From positions 19,935 through 83,934 of the forward strand of contig DATEDP010000069.1 in the NCBI GenBank assembly GCA_035281585.1: a stretch of DNA of 64,000 nucleotides, in the 5' to 3' direction. The notes below the pieces were generated by a model. The model was given only the letters and a program-made list of their open reading frames with translations. It did not search any database and was not told the DNA's origin. The position numbers and the translations under genes were made by a program. Below are positions 53,051 through 62,963 of this stretch, one piece after another. The stretch comes from a bacterium. Lineage in GTDB: Bacteria; UBA10199; DSSB01. The first letter of the stretch is position 1. Every line of letters starts with the position of its first letter.

Positions 53051-54412
53051 TCAAAACAAATCCAAAGCCGCCCCGACGTTGGCGACCCGGACCAGCTCGA
53101 GGCCGGCCGGGACCTTTTCTTTGCTGCCCTTCTTCGGCAAAATCACCCGCTTGAAGCCGAGCCGGCTCGCCTCTTCCAAGCGCAGGGTCTCGCCGGTCAC
53201 CGCCCGGACTTCGCCGTTCAAGCCGACCTCGCCCAGGACCAAGGTCCGCTCGGCCAGGGCCCGGCCCTGAAAGCTCGAGGCCACCGCCAGCAAAACGCCC
53301 AAATCCACGCCCGGCTCGTCGACGTCGAGCCCGCCGACCACGTTGAGGAAGATGTCCTGACCGCCGAGATGAAGGCCGACGATCTTTTCCAAGACCGCGA
53401 CCAAGAGAGCCACCCTTTGGGCATCGACCCCCACCGTCACCCGCCGCGGCATGCCCAGCGAGGTCGGCGTCACCAGGGCCTGGAGCTCGGCCAAGAGCGG
53501 TCGGGTCCCTTGGAGGCTGCTTACCACCACCGAGCCCGGCGCCAATTCCGGATTTTCCGAGAGGAAGAGCTCGGAGGGGTTGGTCACTTCCTTCAGGCCC
53601 TGGGAGCGCATCTCGTAGACGGCCAGCTCGCTCACCGAGCCGAAGCGGTTCTTGAAAGTGCGCAGCAGCCGGTAAGCCTGGCCCCGCTCGCCCTCGAAGT
53701 AGAGGACCGTGTCGACCATGTGCTCCAAGATCTTGGGGCCGGCCAGCGAGCCCTCCTTGGTGACGTGGCCGACCAGCAGGACCGGCAGGCCCTTGGATTT
53801 AGCGAGGTAAAGCAGCTTGCCGGCACATTCCCGGACCTGAGTCACCGAGCCCGGCGCCGAGCCCAGCTCCGGCAAGTAGACGGTCTGGATCGAGTCGACG
53901 ACCAAGAGCTCGGGCTTCAAGGCCTCGATCTGGGGCAGAGCCCGGGAAAGGTCGTTCTCGGTCATCACGTAGAGATTTTTGGACTTCACGCCGAGACGGT
54001 CGGCCCTCAGCTTGATCTGGTCGGCCGATTCCTCGCCGCTCAAGTAAGCAGCTTTGGCGCCGCCCTGACTGAGCTGGGAGAGAATTTGCAAGACCAAGGT
54101 CGATTTGCCGATGCCGGGATCGCCGCCCAGCAGGATCACCGAGCCCGGCACCACGCCGCCGCCGAGGAGGCGGTCGAGCTCGCTCAAGCGAGTGAGGATC
54201 CGGGGCGGAGCCTGGGTGCCGATCTCCTCGAGCGGAGCCAGCTTGGATTGCAGCGAATAAAACTGGGCGCCGGAATTTGACGCGGGCTTTGACGCGCTGG
54301 CGACTCCTTCGACGAAAGAATTCCAAGCGCCGCAATCGGAGCAGCGGCCGAGCCACTTCGGCGACTGGTAGCCGCATTGCTGGCATTCGAAAAGCGTCGC
54401 GAGCTTGGCCAT
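53051..54412 (-). CDS. radA: DNA repair protein RadA/Sms (453 aa)
   Basis: An ATP-driven helicase-like protein that promotes branch migration in recombinational repair. It has the N-terminal C4 zinc finger (CQQCGY...CSDCGAWNS), a RecA-type ATPase with Walker A GGDPGIGKST around residue 95, Walker B LLVVDSIQTV, the RadA-specific KNRFG motif near residue 254 (KNRFGSVSELAVYEM), and the C-terminal Lon-like P-domain (GVDAQRVALLVAVLEK, LGEVGLNGEVRAV). Length is normal. The start is the ATG at 54412. Confidence 0.96.
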   Translation of the reverse strand: MAKLATLFECQQCGYQSPKWLGRCSDCGAWNSFVEGVASASKPASNSGAQFYSLQSKLAPLEEIGTQAPPRILTRLSELDRLLGGGVVPGSVILLGGDPGIGKSTLVLQILSQLSQGGAKAAYLSGEESADQIKLRADRLGVKSKNLYVMTENDLSRALPQIEALKPELLVVDSIQTVYLPELGSAPGSVTQVRECAGKLLYLAKSKGLPVLLVGHVTKEGSLAGPKILEHMVDTVLYFEGERGQAYRLLRTFKNRFGSVSELAVYEMRSQGLKEVTNPSELFLSENPELAPGSVVVSSLQGTRPLLAELQALVTPTSLGMPRRVTVGVDAQRVALLVAVLEKIVGLHLGGQDIFLNVVGGLDVDEPGVDLGVLLAVASSFQGRALAERTLVLGEVGLNGEVRAVTGETLRLEEASRLGFKRVILPKKGSKEKVPAGLELVRVANVGAALDLF

Positions 54413-54468
54413 GGGCCATTTCTATACGGTGGCCGCCGGATAGTAGCAAGGGGCTTCGGCCCCGCCTT

Positions 54469-55467
54469 TCAGGAATGGGCCCACCGGGCGGCCGGATGGG
54501 CCAGCTCGAAGTCGAGCTCGCACTCCTCGCAGTAACGGCCGTCCTCTTCTTTCAGCGCGGTCCCGCAGCCTTCGCAGCTCAGCGGGTGGGCTGAGAGGGC
54601 CTCGATCTCGTCCTTGCCCTGGAGGAACTCCAGCGCCGCCCGAATCACCGCCGAGCTTTTGAGGATGCGGCGATGGCCCAAGCCCTGAGTGCTGATCAGC
54701 TGGACATGGGGCGAGGCCTTGGCGACACGCAGGGCGTCATGCCAAGAGACTTCTTTATCCTCACGGTCGTGGACGATCAGGATCGGCGCCGCGATCCGCG
54801 GCCCGATGGCGTCGGCGTTGAGCTGCGAGAAATCGAAATGGAGCTTCGCCTCCATCCGCTGACGAGTCCGCTCCTCCAATTCCTTGGAGAAGCCGAGCCG
54901 CTCCGAGAATTGATCGAACCAGACCTTGGCGTCGGCCGGCGGGGCGATGAAGACCGCCCGCTCCACTGCGAGGCCGTCGGCCAAGGCCATCGAGGCCGCG
55001 GCTCCGCCCATCGAGTGGGTGAGGATGCCGTGGATCGAGCCGGCCCAAGCCGCCACTTTCTTCACCGCTTCGGCGAACTGAACCAAGGAGCTGAGCTCGC
55101 CGGTGGACTCGCCATGGGCCGGAGCATCGAAGGCCAGCACCGAAAAACCGGCCTCCAGCAAGGGATCGATCAAGGGATGAAACTGACCGGCGCTGCCGCC
55201 CCAGCCGTGGACCAGCAGGACGATCGGCCCATGGCCCTGGCCCCAAAGGTAGACCGCCAAGACCTCATCTTGAGTGGGAATCCGGAATTTCTTGGCCCGG
55301 GCCAAGACCCGGCTTTCCTCTTCCGAGACCGGATGGAAGGGAGGAGTGCGGAATATTTTTTCGGCCCGAGCCGCCGCCAGCGGCGGCAGCAAAGTTCCAA
55401 AGACCCGAAAACCGGCCTTGTAAAAGGCATTCGTCAATCGAACGTTCGTGCTATTTTTTGAGCGCAT
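54469..55467 (-). CDS. Alpha/beta hydrolase with a C-terminal zinc ribbon (332 aa)
   Basis: The ATG at 55467 has AAAGGAGG seven bases upstream. The body is an alpha/beta hydrolase: LLVHGWGGSAGQF (oxyanion loop), LAFDAPAHGES, a nucleophile elbow THSMGG (usual GxSxG with Thr for the first Gly), VHDREDKEVSW as the acid loop and GLGHRRIL with the catalytic His. Unusually, the last 40 residues hold two Cys pairs, CEGCG and CEEC, which look like a zinc ribbon not normally found on this fold. Substrate unknown. It is 28 bases downstream of the TetR gene on the same strand, so the pair is likely one operon under TetR control. Confidence 0.82.
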   Translation of the reverse strand: MRSKNSTNVRLTNAFYKAGFRVFGTLLPPLAAARAEKIFRTPPFHPVSEEESRVLARAKKFRIPTQDEVLAVYLWGQGHGPIVLLVHGWGGSAGQFHPLIDPLLEAGFSVLAFDAPAHGESTGELSSLVQFAEAVKKVAAWAGSIHGILTHSMGGAAASMALADGLAVERAVFIAPPADAKVWFDQFSERLGFSKELEERTRQRMEAKLHFDFSQLNADAIGPRIAAPILIVHDREDKEVSWHDALRVAKASPHVQLISTQGLGHRRILKSSAVIRAALEFLQGKDEIEALSAHPLSCEGCGTALKEEDGRYCEECELDFELAHPAARWAHS

Positions 55468-55495
55468 AAAGGCCTCCTTTGACTTCCTACCTTCC

Positions 55496-56089
55496 TCAGT
55501 GAATTTGCGATTTGGCAAGCAGGGCCTTGAAGGCCCGCTCGGCCTTTTGGTCGGCTGCGGGATCGATCCCCAGCCGGCTGCTGAAATGATAGGCGAGCAT
55601 AATCCCGTAGAGCTCGAAGGCGAATTGCTCGGGATCGACGTCGTCGCTGAAATGACCTTCGGAAATGGCGGTTCGGGCGATCGTCGCCAGGGTTTCCTGC
55701 CAATCCTTTTGCTGCTGAACCAGGTAATCCCGGGCCGGGCCCGGGCGGTCGTCGAGCTCGGTGGCAGCGGCCACGAAGAGGCAGCCGCCGTCCATGCTGT
55801 TGGCCTCCGGCCACTTCCGCCAGCGCTCGAAGATGGCCTGGATCCGGGGAATCCCCCGCGGCGCCTTCAAAGCCGGCTTGATCACCGTCTCGACGAAGCG
55901 CTCGGCGGCATGCTCCATCACTTGGATCTGCAGGGCCTCCTTGGAGCGGAAATGGGCGAAGAGGCCGCTCTTGGAGAGGTTCAAGGCCTCGGCCAATTTG
56001 CCGATGCTGAGAGCCTCCAGCCCGATCCGGCTGGCCAGGCTGGTTGCGTGCTCCAGGATGCTTTGTCTTGTCGCTTGTCCCTTGCTCAT
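55496..56089 (-). CDS. TetR-family transcriptional repressor (197 aa)
   Basis: The N-terminal HTH (about 7-55) reads ATRQSILEHATSLASRIGLEALSIGKL, then LNLSKSGLFAHFRSKEALQIQV, the classic TetR recognition helix. The C-terminal half (GGCLFVAAATELDDRPGPAR) resembles the TetR_C domain of repressors of the YxaF/LmrA type. A perfect palindrome, AGAACGATCGTTCT, lies 12 bases upstream of the start. It probably represses itself and the downstream hydrolase until an unknown small ligand binds. Confidence 0.88.
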   Translation of the reverse strand: MSKGQATRQSILEHATSLASRIGLEALSIGKLAEALNLSKSGLFAHFRSKEALQIQVMEHAAERFVETVIKPALKAPRGIPRIQAIFERWRKWPEANSMDGGCLFVAAATELDDRPGPARDYLVQQQKDWQETLATIARTAISEGHFSDDVDPEQFAFELYGIMLAYHFSSRLGIDPAADQKAERAFKALLAKSQIH

Positions 56090-56100
56090 GGGCTGAGATT

Positions 56101-56114
56101 AGAACGATCGTTCT
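56101..56114 (-). promoter_or_regulatory. Candidate TetR operator (perfect palindrome)
   Basis: AGAACGATCGTTCT is a perfect 14-base palindrome between the TetR start codon and its presumed promoter, where an autorepressor would bind. A related but shorter CGAACGTTCG (55439-55448) lies within the hydrolase coding region. Confidence 0.72.
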
Positions 56115-56154
56115 TTTTTGGCAAGGGGCTTTGGCGGACTTTGCCAAGGCGGTA

Positions 56155-56208
56155 AAATCCCCCCTCCCCCCTTTTTCAAAGGGGGGTGACCGTATGGCAA
56201 GGGGATTT
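56155..56208. repeat. CCCCCCTTTTTCAAAGGGGGG-type repeat, copy 4
   Basis: AAATCCCCCCTCCCCCCTTTTTCAA followed by AGGGGGG and, after 18 bases, GGGGATTTAA. Same sequence family as the elements at 51, 28634 and 40287. It lies between the TetR promoter region and the glnA terminator. Confidence 0.7.
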
Positions 56209-56225
56209 AAGGCCGCCGCCCCAAA

Positions 56226-56258
56226 GAAAAAACCCCGCCCGGAGCCCGGACGGGGTTT
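56226..56258 (-). terminator. Rho-independent terminator after glnA
   Basis: On the minus strand AACCCCGTCCGGGCTCCGGGCGGGG forms a strong stem and is followed by six T residues. It ends the nitrogen-assimilation operon. Confidence 0.88.
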
Positions 56259-56280
56259 CGAAAGGAGATAAGCCGCGCGA

Positions 56281-57699
56281 CTAGATGTCGTAGTACAGCG
56301 CGAACTCGTAAGGCACCGGCCGCAGCTTGACCGGGTTGATCTCGTTGTCGGTCTTGTACTCGATCCACATGTCGAGGGCGTCTTGGGTGAAGACGTCGCC
56401 TTTCTTGAGGAAGGCATGGTCCTTCTTCAGGTTGTTGATCGATTCCTCGAGCGAGCCCGGAACGCTGGGGATGTCCTTCAGCTCTTCGGGGGTCAAGGCG
56501 TAGATGTTCTTGTTGAGCGGTTGACCCGGATCGAGCTTCTTCTCCACGCCGTCCAAGCCGGCCATCAGCATGGCGGCGAAGGCCAGGTAGGCGTTGCAGG
56601 ACGGATCGGGAGTGCGGAACTCGATGCGCTTGGCCTTCGGCGAGGTCGAGAGCATCGGGATGCGGATCGCGGCCGAGCGGTTGCGGCTGGAGTAGGCCAG
56701 GTTGACCGGCGCTTCGAAGCCCGGCACCAGACGGCGGTAGCTGTTGGTGGTCGGGTTGGTGAAGGCGCAGGTCGCCGGGGCGTGCTTCAGGATGCCGCCG
56801 ACGTAGTTGAGGCCCAGCTCGGAGAGACCGCCATACTTGTCGCCGGCGAAGAGGTTGTTGTCCCCTTTCCAGATCGACTGGTGGCAGTGCATGCCGGAGC
56901 CGTTGTCGCCGAAGAGCGGCTTCGGCATGAAGGTGACGGTGCGGCCGTGCTTCACCGCGACGTTCTTGATGATGTATTTGAACCACATGAGCTTGTCGGC
57001 CATCTTGGTGAGGCTGTCGAAGCGCATGTCGATCTCGCATTGGCCGCCGGTGGCGACTTCATGGTGCTGGGCCTCGACCCGGATGCCGACCTTTTCCAAA
57101 GTCAGGCAGATCTCGGTGCGAAGGTCCATCAAGCTGTCGGTCGGCGGAGCCGGGAAGTAACCTTCCTTGTGGCGCGGCTTGTAGCCCAGGTTGGGACCTT
57201 CGTCGCGGCCGGTGTTCCAGATGCCTTCGACCGAGTCGACCGAGTAGTAGGCCTCGTTGGAGGTCTGGCTGAAGCGGACGTCGTCGAAGATGAAGAATTC
57301 GGCTTCGGGTCCGAAATAGGCGATCTCGCCGACGCCCGAGGACTTGAGGAAAGCCTCGGCCTTTTGGGCGATGTAGCGCGGATCGCGGGTGTAGGGCTCG
57401 CGGGTGATCGGATCGTAGATGTTGCAAATCAGGCTCAAGGTCGGATGGGCCATGATCGGGTCCATCACCGCGGAGGTCGGATCGGCGATGAGCAGCATGT
57501 CGGAGGCGTGGATCGGTTGCCAGCCGCGGATCGAGGATCCGTCGAAGCCCTGACCGCGCTCGAAAAAGCCTTCGTCGAATTCGCTGATCGGGATCGTGAG
57601 GTGCTGCCACACGCCCGGGTAATCGATGAACTTAAGGTCGACCATGACCGCGCCGTTTTTCTTGGCGAGATCGACTACGTCTTTGGGACTCATTCCCAT
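56281..57699 (-). CDS. glnA: Glutamine synthetase type I (472 aa)
   Basis: Makes glutamine from glutamate, ammonia and ATP; cytoplasmic dodecamer. AAAGGAGA precedes the ATG at 57699. Typical sequence: [34 protein letters not shown], the Gly/Glu/His site at [53 protein letters not shown] and RIP (RIPMLS). Tyr400 in [10 protein letters not shown] is at the place of the adenylylated Tyr of GSI-beta enzymes, so reversible adenylylation is possible. It is the last gene of a run with two Amt transporters and PII. The gap before it holds a strong stem-loop. Confidence 0.97.
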   Translation of the reverse strand: MGMSPKDVVDLAKKNGAVMVDLKFIDYPGVWQHLTIPISEFDEGFFERGQGFDGSSIRGWQPIHASDMLLIADPTSAVMDPIMAHPTLSLICNIYDPITREPYTRDPRYIAQKAEAFLKSSGVGEIAYFGPEAEFFIFDDVRFSQTSNEAYYSVDSVEGIWNTGRDEGPNLGYKPRHKEGYFPAPPTDSLMDLRTEICLTLEKVGIRVEAQHHEVATGGQCEIDMRFDSLTKMADKLMWFKYIIKNVAVKHGRTVTFMPKPLFGDNGSGMHCHQSIWKGDNNLFAGDKYGGLSELGLNYVGGILKHAPATCAFTNPTTNSYRRLVPGFEAPVNLAYSSRNRSAAIRIPMLSTSPKAKRIEFRTPDPSCNAYLAFAAMLMAGLDGVEKKLDPGQPLNKNIYALTPEELKDIPSVPGSLEESINNLKKDHAFLKKGDVFTQDALDMWIEYKTDNEINPVKLRPVPYEFALYYDI

Positions 57700-57736
57700 G
57701 GGGATTCTCCTTTAGAAAAATAATGAACCTGGAAAG

Positions 57737-57770
57737 GCTATCGGGGTGGGCTACTGCGCACCCCGATAGC
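57737..57770. other. Perfect 12-pair stem-loop between glnB and glnA
   Basis: GCTATCGGGGTG (57737-57748) pairs exactly with CACCCCGATAGC (57759-57770) around a 10-base loop. On the minus strand a weak T-rich stretch follows near the glnA ribosome site. It may be an attenuator, a processing site or a partial terminator that changes the ratio of glnB to glnA mRNA. Confidence 0.65.
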
Positions 57771-57796
57771 TGTCAAGATATTCAATGGGCTTTAGA

Positions 57797-57846
57797 CTAC
57801 GCAAATTCCGCGAATTTGCTGCGCGGCGCGGCCAAGCCGGGCCTTG

Positions 57847-57847
<1 letters not shown>
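57797..57847. repeat. Two-stem structured repeat, copy 2
   Basis: GCAAATTC-CGC-GAATTTGC (57801-57819) and then GCGCGG-CCAAG-CCGGGC (57825-57841 approximately), followed by CTTGC. Compared with copy 1 (52362-52412), one G-C pair of stem 1 is replaced by T-A and the loop differs, while CAAATTTGCTGCGCGG-like spacing is kept. It overlaps the glnB stop region. Confidence 0.6.
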
Positions 57848-59725
<1,878 letters not shown>

Positions 59726-59828
59726 GTTCCTCTCCTTATGGATTTGGATGCACACGTTCTGGATTTGAATCGAGCCGGGTCACTACTCCGTCTCGAATGA
59801 AAAGCAATCAAGCCAATGCACGTTTCAA

Positions 59829-59858
59829 GAAAAGGCCGGGACCCCCGAGGTCCCGGCC
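59829..59858 (-). terminator. Strong stem-loop with T-run between the two amt genes
   Basis: On the minus strand GGCCGGGACC pairs with GGTCCCGGCC around a five-base loop and is followed by TTTTC. It lies 8 bases beyond the stop of the first amt gene, so the upstream gene can be transcribed separately from the rest of the cluster, with partial read-through. Confidence 0.8.
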
Positions 59859-59866
59859 TCCAAGCC

Positions 59867-61258
59867 TTACATCTTCAGGACGGCTCCGGCGCTCACGAAA
59901 TCGGGGTAAGCGTTGTTGCCATGCTCGCCGTGATCCAGTCCATCGCGTTCTTCTTCCTCCGACACCCGGACGCCGAAGATGGCCTTGATCAAGTACCAAA
60001 CGACCAGCGAAGCGACCAAGGTGAAGGCGCCGACCGCAGCGATGCCAATGAGCTGGGTAACCAGCAGATTGGCGCCGCCGCCGAAGAAGAGCCCGTTGCC
60101 GGTGGTATTGGGAGTAAATTGATCCTGGGCGAAGAGACCGACCGCGATCGTTCCCCAAACGCCGTTGACCAGGTGGACTGAGAGGGCGCCGACCGGATCG
60201 TCCAGCTTCATCTTGTCGAAGAAAATGACGGCGAAGACGACGAGAACGCCGCCAATGGCTCCGATCAGGATCGAGGATCCGGCGCTGATATAGGCGCAGG
60301 GCGCCGTCACCGCCACCAAACCGGCCAGGCAGCCGTTGATAATCATCGATAGATCGGGCTTACCGAGCACGACCCAGGCGATGATGGTCGAAGAGATCAA
60401 GCCGGCCGCCGCGCCAAAGTTGGTGATGACGGCGATTCGAGCGATGTCGCCGGCCGCGGCGGCCATCGTCGATCCGGGGTTGAACCCGAACCATCCCAGC
60501 CAGAGGATGAGGGCGCCGAGGGTGGCGCTGGTCATGTTGTGGCCGGGAATCGGATGAATCTTGCCGCCGACGAATTTGCCGAGCCGCGGCCCGAGGGCGA
60601 TGACGCCGGCCAAAGCGGCCCAACCGCCCACCGAGTGGACCGTGGTCGATCCGGCGAAATCCCAGAAGCCCATCTTGGCGAGCCAGCCGCCGCCCCAGAT
60701 CCAGTGACCGGTAATGGGATAGAGAAACGCGACCAGGATGAAGCTGAACAGAATGAACGAGAGAAATTTGACGCGCTCGGCGACCGCTCCCGAGACGATG
60801 GTGGCGGCGGTTCCGGCGAAGACCAGCTGGAAGAAGAACTTGGCCATGAGCGGGACGCCGGTCCAGTTGATCGCCGAGTAGACGCCTTGGTAGGCGTCGC
60901 CGGTGGCCGGTGAATTGTCGGCTCCGCCCAAGAGCCACAGGCCTTGGGTCCCAAGGTAGGGCGTTCCGTCGCCGAACATCAGACCCCAGCCAATGACGTA
61001 ATAGGCCAGCGAAGAGATGGCGAAGACGATGAAGTTCTTGGCCAGGATGTTGACGCAGTTCTTGGATTGGGCGAGTCCCGATTCGACCAAGGCGAAACCG
61101 GCATTCATCCAGAAGACCAAGAAGCCGGCCACCATGACCCAAACCGTATCGAGCATCACCTTGATGTCACCGGTGCTCGGGTCTTGGCCAAAAGCCAGGC
61201 CGGGTGACAACCCGACCAATAACATCAGCAGTAGCACTAGATTTTTTCTTCGCAGCAT
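59867..61258 (-). CDS. amt: Ammonium transporter Amt, second paralogue (463 aa)
   Basis: The ATG at 61258 (AAGGAGA upstream) begins a signal peptide (LVLLLMLLVGLSPGLAFG). The Amt core follows: VWVMVAGFLVFWMNAGFALVESGL, AQSKNCVNILAKNF, DFAGSTTVHSVGGWAAL (pore His), WFGFNPGSTM and ALSVHLVNGVWGTIAVGLF (second pore His). Sequence differs widely from the neighbouring Amt, which suggests a different affinity or regulation rather than a recent duplication. First gene of the cluster, behind a sigma-54-type promoter. The C-terminal tail ends in acidic residues (VSEEEERDGLDHGEHG). Confidence 0.94.
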   Translation of the reverse strand: MLRRKNLVLLLMLLVGLSPGLAFGQDPSTGDIKVMLDTVWVMVAGFLVFWMNAGFALVESGLAQSKNCVNILAKNFIVFAISSLAYYVIGWGLMFGDGTPYLGTQGLWLLGGADNSPATGDAYQGVYSAINWTGVPLMAKFFFQLVFAGTAATIVSGAVAERVKFLSFILFSFILVAFLYPITGHWIWGGGWLAKMGFWDFAGSTTVHSVGGWAALAGVIALGPRLGKFVGGKIHPIPGHNMTSATLGALILWLGWFGFNPGSTMAAAAGDIARIAVITNFGAAAGLISSTIIAWVVLGKPDLSMIINGCLAGLVAVTAPCAYISAGSSILIGAIGGVLVVFAVIFFDKMKLDDPVGALSVHLVNGVWGTIAVGLFAQDQFTPNTTGNGLFFGGGANLLVTQLIGIAAVGAFTLVASLVVWYLIKAIFGVRVSEEEERDGLDHGEHGNNAYPDFVSAGAVLKM

Positions 61259-61346
61259 GCGTCGTCTCCTTCTCTGTTCTAAAACAGTAAAAGCCATGAG
61301 CTCCCCGAAAAGGCGGAATTAGGCTGTATGGGCTGGCCCTACCTTG

Positions 61347-61363
61347 AGCAAGTGCTGTGCCAG
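61347..61363 (-). promoter_or_regulatory. Sigma-54 (RpoN)-type -24/-12 promoter for the amt-glnB-glnA cluster
   Basis: On the minus strand CTGGCACAGCACTTGCT matches the TGGCAC-N5-TTGC consensus exactly in both blocks and spacing. Transcription would begin near 61335, about 77 bases before the first amt start. This fits NtrC control under nitrogen limitation; no NtrC gene is in the window. Confidence 0.8.
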
Positions 61364-61497
61364 CGGGCTGAATGAAAAAATCCTTGAAATAACGGGCAGA
61401 TGTTTATGAAATCGAGGGGACAGGAAGGGCTAATATTGCTTTATTTTTATTCAATTGCTTAATATTTAAGCAATCTTGCCCAGCATTTTGGCTATTT

Positions 61498-62013
61498 ATG
61501 TCCAAAACTTGGATCGTCGACGGCTATAACTTTATTCGGCAAAGCCCCCGCTTTTCGGAGCTGGAAATCCGCGACGGCGATCAGGGCCGGGCCGCCGCCC
61601 TGCGTTGGCTGGGCCGATTCGGCCAGCGAACCGGCGAAAAAGTCTGGGTGGTTTTCGACGCCTACTCCGGCCTGCACAGCCAGATGCAAAAAGAGCGGAT
61701 CCACGGATTGACGGTCTGGGCCTCGCGCGGCGGCTACACGGCCGATGAGGAGATTATCGCGCTGGCCCGGGAGATGCGGGACGCGGCGGTGGTGATCAGC
61801 TCCGACCGGATGATCCAGGAAGCCGCGGTCAAGGCCGGGGCTTCGATCCTGAAATCGCAGGAATTCGAGCGCGAGGTCGCCAAGATCCTGGAGGGCCCGG
61901 CTTTCGAGGACGAGGCCGAGGAGCGGGCCGCCCGCCGGCCCGGCAGGGGCCAGGCTTTCCGGCCGCCGAAGGAAAAGAAAAAAGCCTTGGCTCTCTTGAA
62001 GAAATACCAGTAG
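61498..62013 (+). CDS. YacP-like NYN-domain ribonuclease-family protein (171 aa)
   Basis: Begins MSKTWIVDGYNFIRQ, the NYN nuclease start with Asp and Asn of the metal site, then VWVVFDAYSG and a GGYTADEEIIALA segment and VISSDRMIQEAA with further acids, ending in a basic tail (RPPKEKKKALALLKKYQ). Family knowledge: YacP/Rae1 proteins are PIN-fold ribonucleases, some acting on ribosome-bound mRNA. No partner gene is adjacent; it diverges from the amt cluster over a 239-base gap that holds the sigma-54 site. Confidence 0.85.
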   Translation: MSKTWIVDGYNFIRQSPRFSELEIRDGDQGRAAALRWLGRFGQRTGEKVWVVFDAYSGLHSQMQKERIHGLTVWASRGGYTADEEIIALAREMRDAAVVISSDRMIQEAAVKAGASILKSQEFEREVAKILEGPAFEDEAEERAARRPGRGQAFRPPKEKKKALALLKKYQ

Positions 62014-62054
62014 AAAATGGATTCGCCTTCGCGCTAAGCGAAGGCCCTACCCAT

Positions 62055-62128
62055 CGGGGCGTAGCTCAGCCTGGTAGAGTACTAGCTTCGGGAGCTAGGT
62101 GTCGCTGGTTCAAATCCAGTCGCCCCGA
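62055..62128 (+). tRNA. tRNA-Pro (anticodon CGG)
   Basis: A full cloverleaf: acceptor arms CGGGGCG and CGCCCCG, D arm GCTCAGCCTGGTAGAGT, anticodon stem CTAGC/GCTAG with loop TTCGGGA (anticodon CGG at 62089-62091), and T arm CTGGTTCAAATCCAG. Discriminator base A at 62128. The following bases are CA, so CCA is not encoded and must be added after cleavage. Confidence 0.93.
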
Positions 62129-62146
62129 CATTTGTTTTAAGGAGAT

Positions 62147-62167
62147 CGCCCCTTCGGGGGCGTTTTT
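62147..62167 (+). terminator. Rho-independent terminator after tRNA-Pro
   Basis: CGCCCC pairs with GGGGCG around a TTCG tetraloop and is followed by TTTTT, 18 bases past the tRNA. Confidence 0.9.
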
Positions 62168-62183
62168 CTTATCCAACGACCTT

Positions 62184-62954
62184 CTAGTACTGCACCAGAA
62201 AAACCTGCTTCAACACATCCATGAGCGCATCTTTTTTGACGCCATAATCTTTCATCACCTGTCCGAACCGTTCTTCGGGCAAATCATCTAATTCCAATAT
62301 AACCGAGTGAATAGCTTGTTGGGGCTTGCCATGAATAACTATAGTTTCATCACCCTTTAACATGACTGCTAGACGCCAAATGTCTTTCAGATGTTTTTGG
62401 ATGTCCTTGTCATCAATATTAGGTTCGCCAGCCTGCTTTCTAGCTAGTAAATCTCGGTAAGCGCCGGCCTTAAGACATATATTCACAGCTGCATTGATAA
62501 TAGGAATCCCGGATTCCAATCTGATAATATTTTTCTGTATTAATGCAAAATATTCCTCATCCAGCAAAATGGCGGAAAGCCGCTCTCCATAACTATCATT
62601 GATTGGAATAATTTTTTGATCCGCCGTGAGTTCGAGCTCAAGTTGGTTGCGCGCGAAAATTTCGATTATTTTAGGGCAACTCTCATCAGCCGGGTGCAGA
62701 AATCGATAATATTTCGGCTCTGCTTTAGTTGCTTCTCGCGTTTCATAACCACCTTCTTTTATGTATTGCAAAACACGGCGATTTAACTCTTCAGATATAG
62801 ACAACACTAAAAAATCGACATCTTTAGTGGCTCGAAATTCCAGCCCGTTTTCTTCAAATAGAATGGCAGCTGCGCCTCCGCCAATAATACAGTAAAATTC
62901 CTCTAGGCCTTTAAGATGTTCGCAAAAATGATCGAAGCCGTGAATTCTCGCCAT
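62184..62954 (-). CDS. AbiEii-like nucleotidyltransferase-fold protein (256 aa)
   Basis: Near the N-terminus, YCIIGGGAAAIL and TKDVDFLVL match the GGxA...T.DxD core of minimal nucleotidyltransferases, with the two metal-binding Asp residues present. The rest (EIFARNQLELELT; AVNICLKAGAYRDLLARKQ; KHLKDIWRLAVML) agrees with the AbiEii/toxin-like group. Base composition is much more AT-rich than the rest of the window. It follows the partial gene at 62964 by 9 bases on the same strand and is probably its operon partner, as in type IV AbiE toxin-antitoxin systems. The exact role is inference. Confidence 0.78.
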   Translation of the reverse strand: MARIHGFDHFCEHLKGLEEFYCIIGGGAAAILFEENGLEFRATKDVDFLVLSISEELNRRVLQYIKEGGYETREATKAEPKYYRFLHPADESCPKIIEIFARNQLELELTADQKIIPINDSYGERLSAILLDEEYFALIQKNIIRLESGIPIINAAVNICLKAGAYRDLLARKQAGEPNIDDKDIQKHLKDIWRLAVMLKGDETIVIHGKPQQAIHSVILELDDLPEERFGQVMKDYGVKKDALMDVLKQVFLVQY

Positions 62955-62963
62955 AACTTATCT

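Noticed and set aside
55439..55448. CGAACGTTCG as a second TetR operator
   Set aside because: It is short, has different spacing from the 14-base palindrome and lies within coding sequence; left as a remark.
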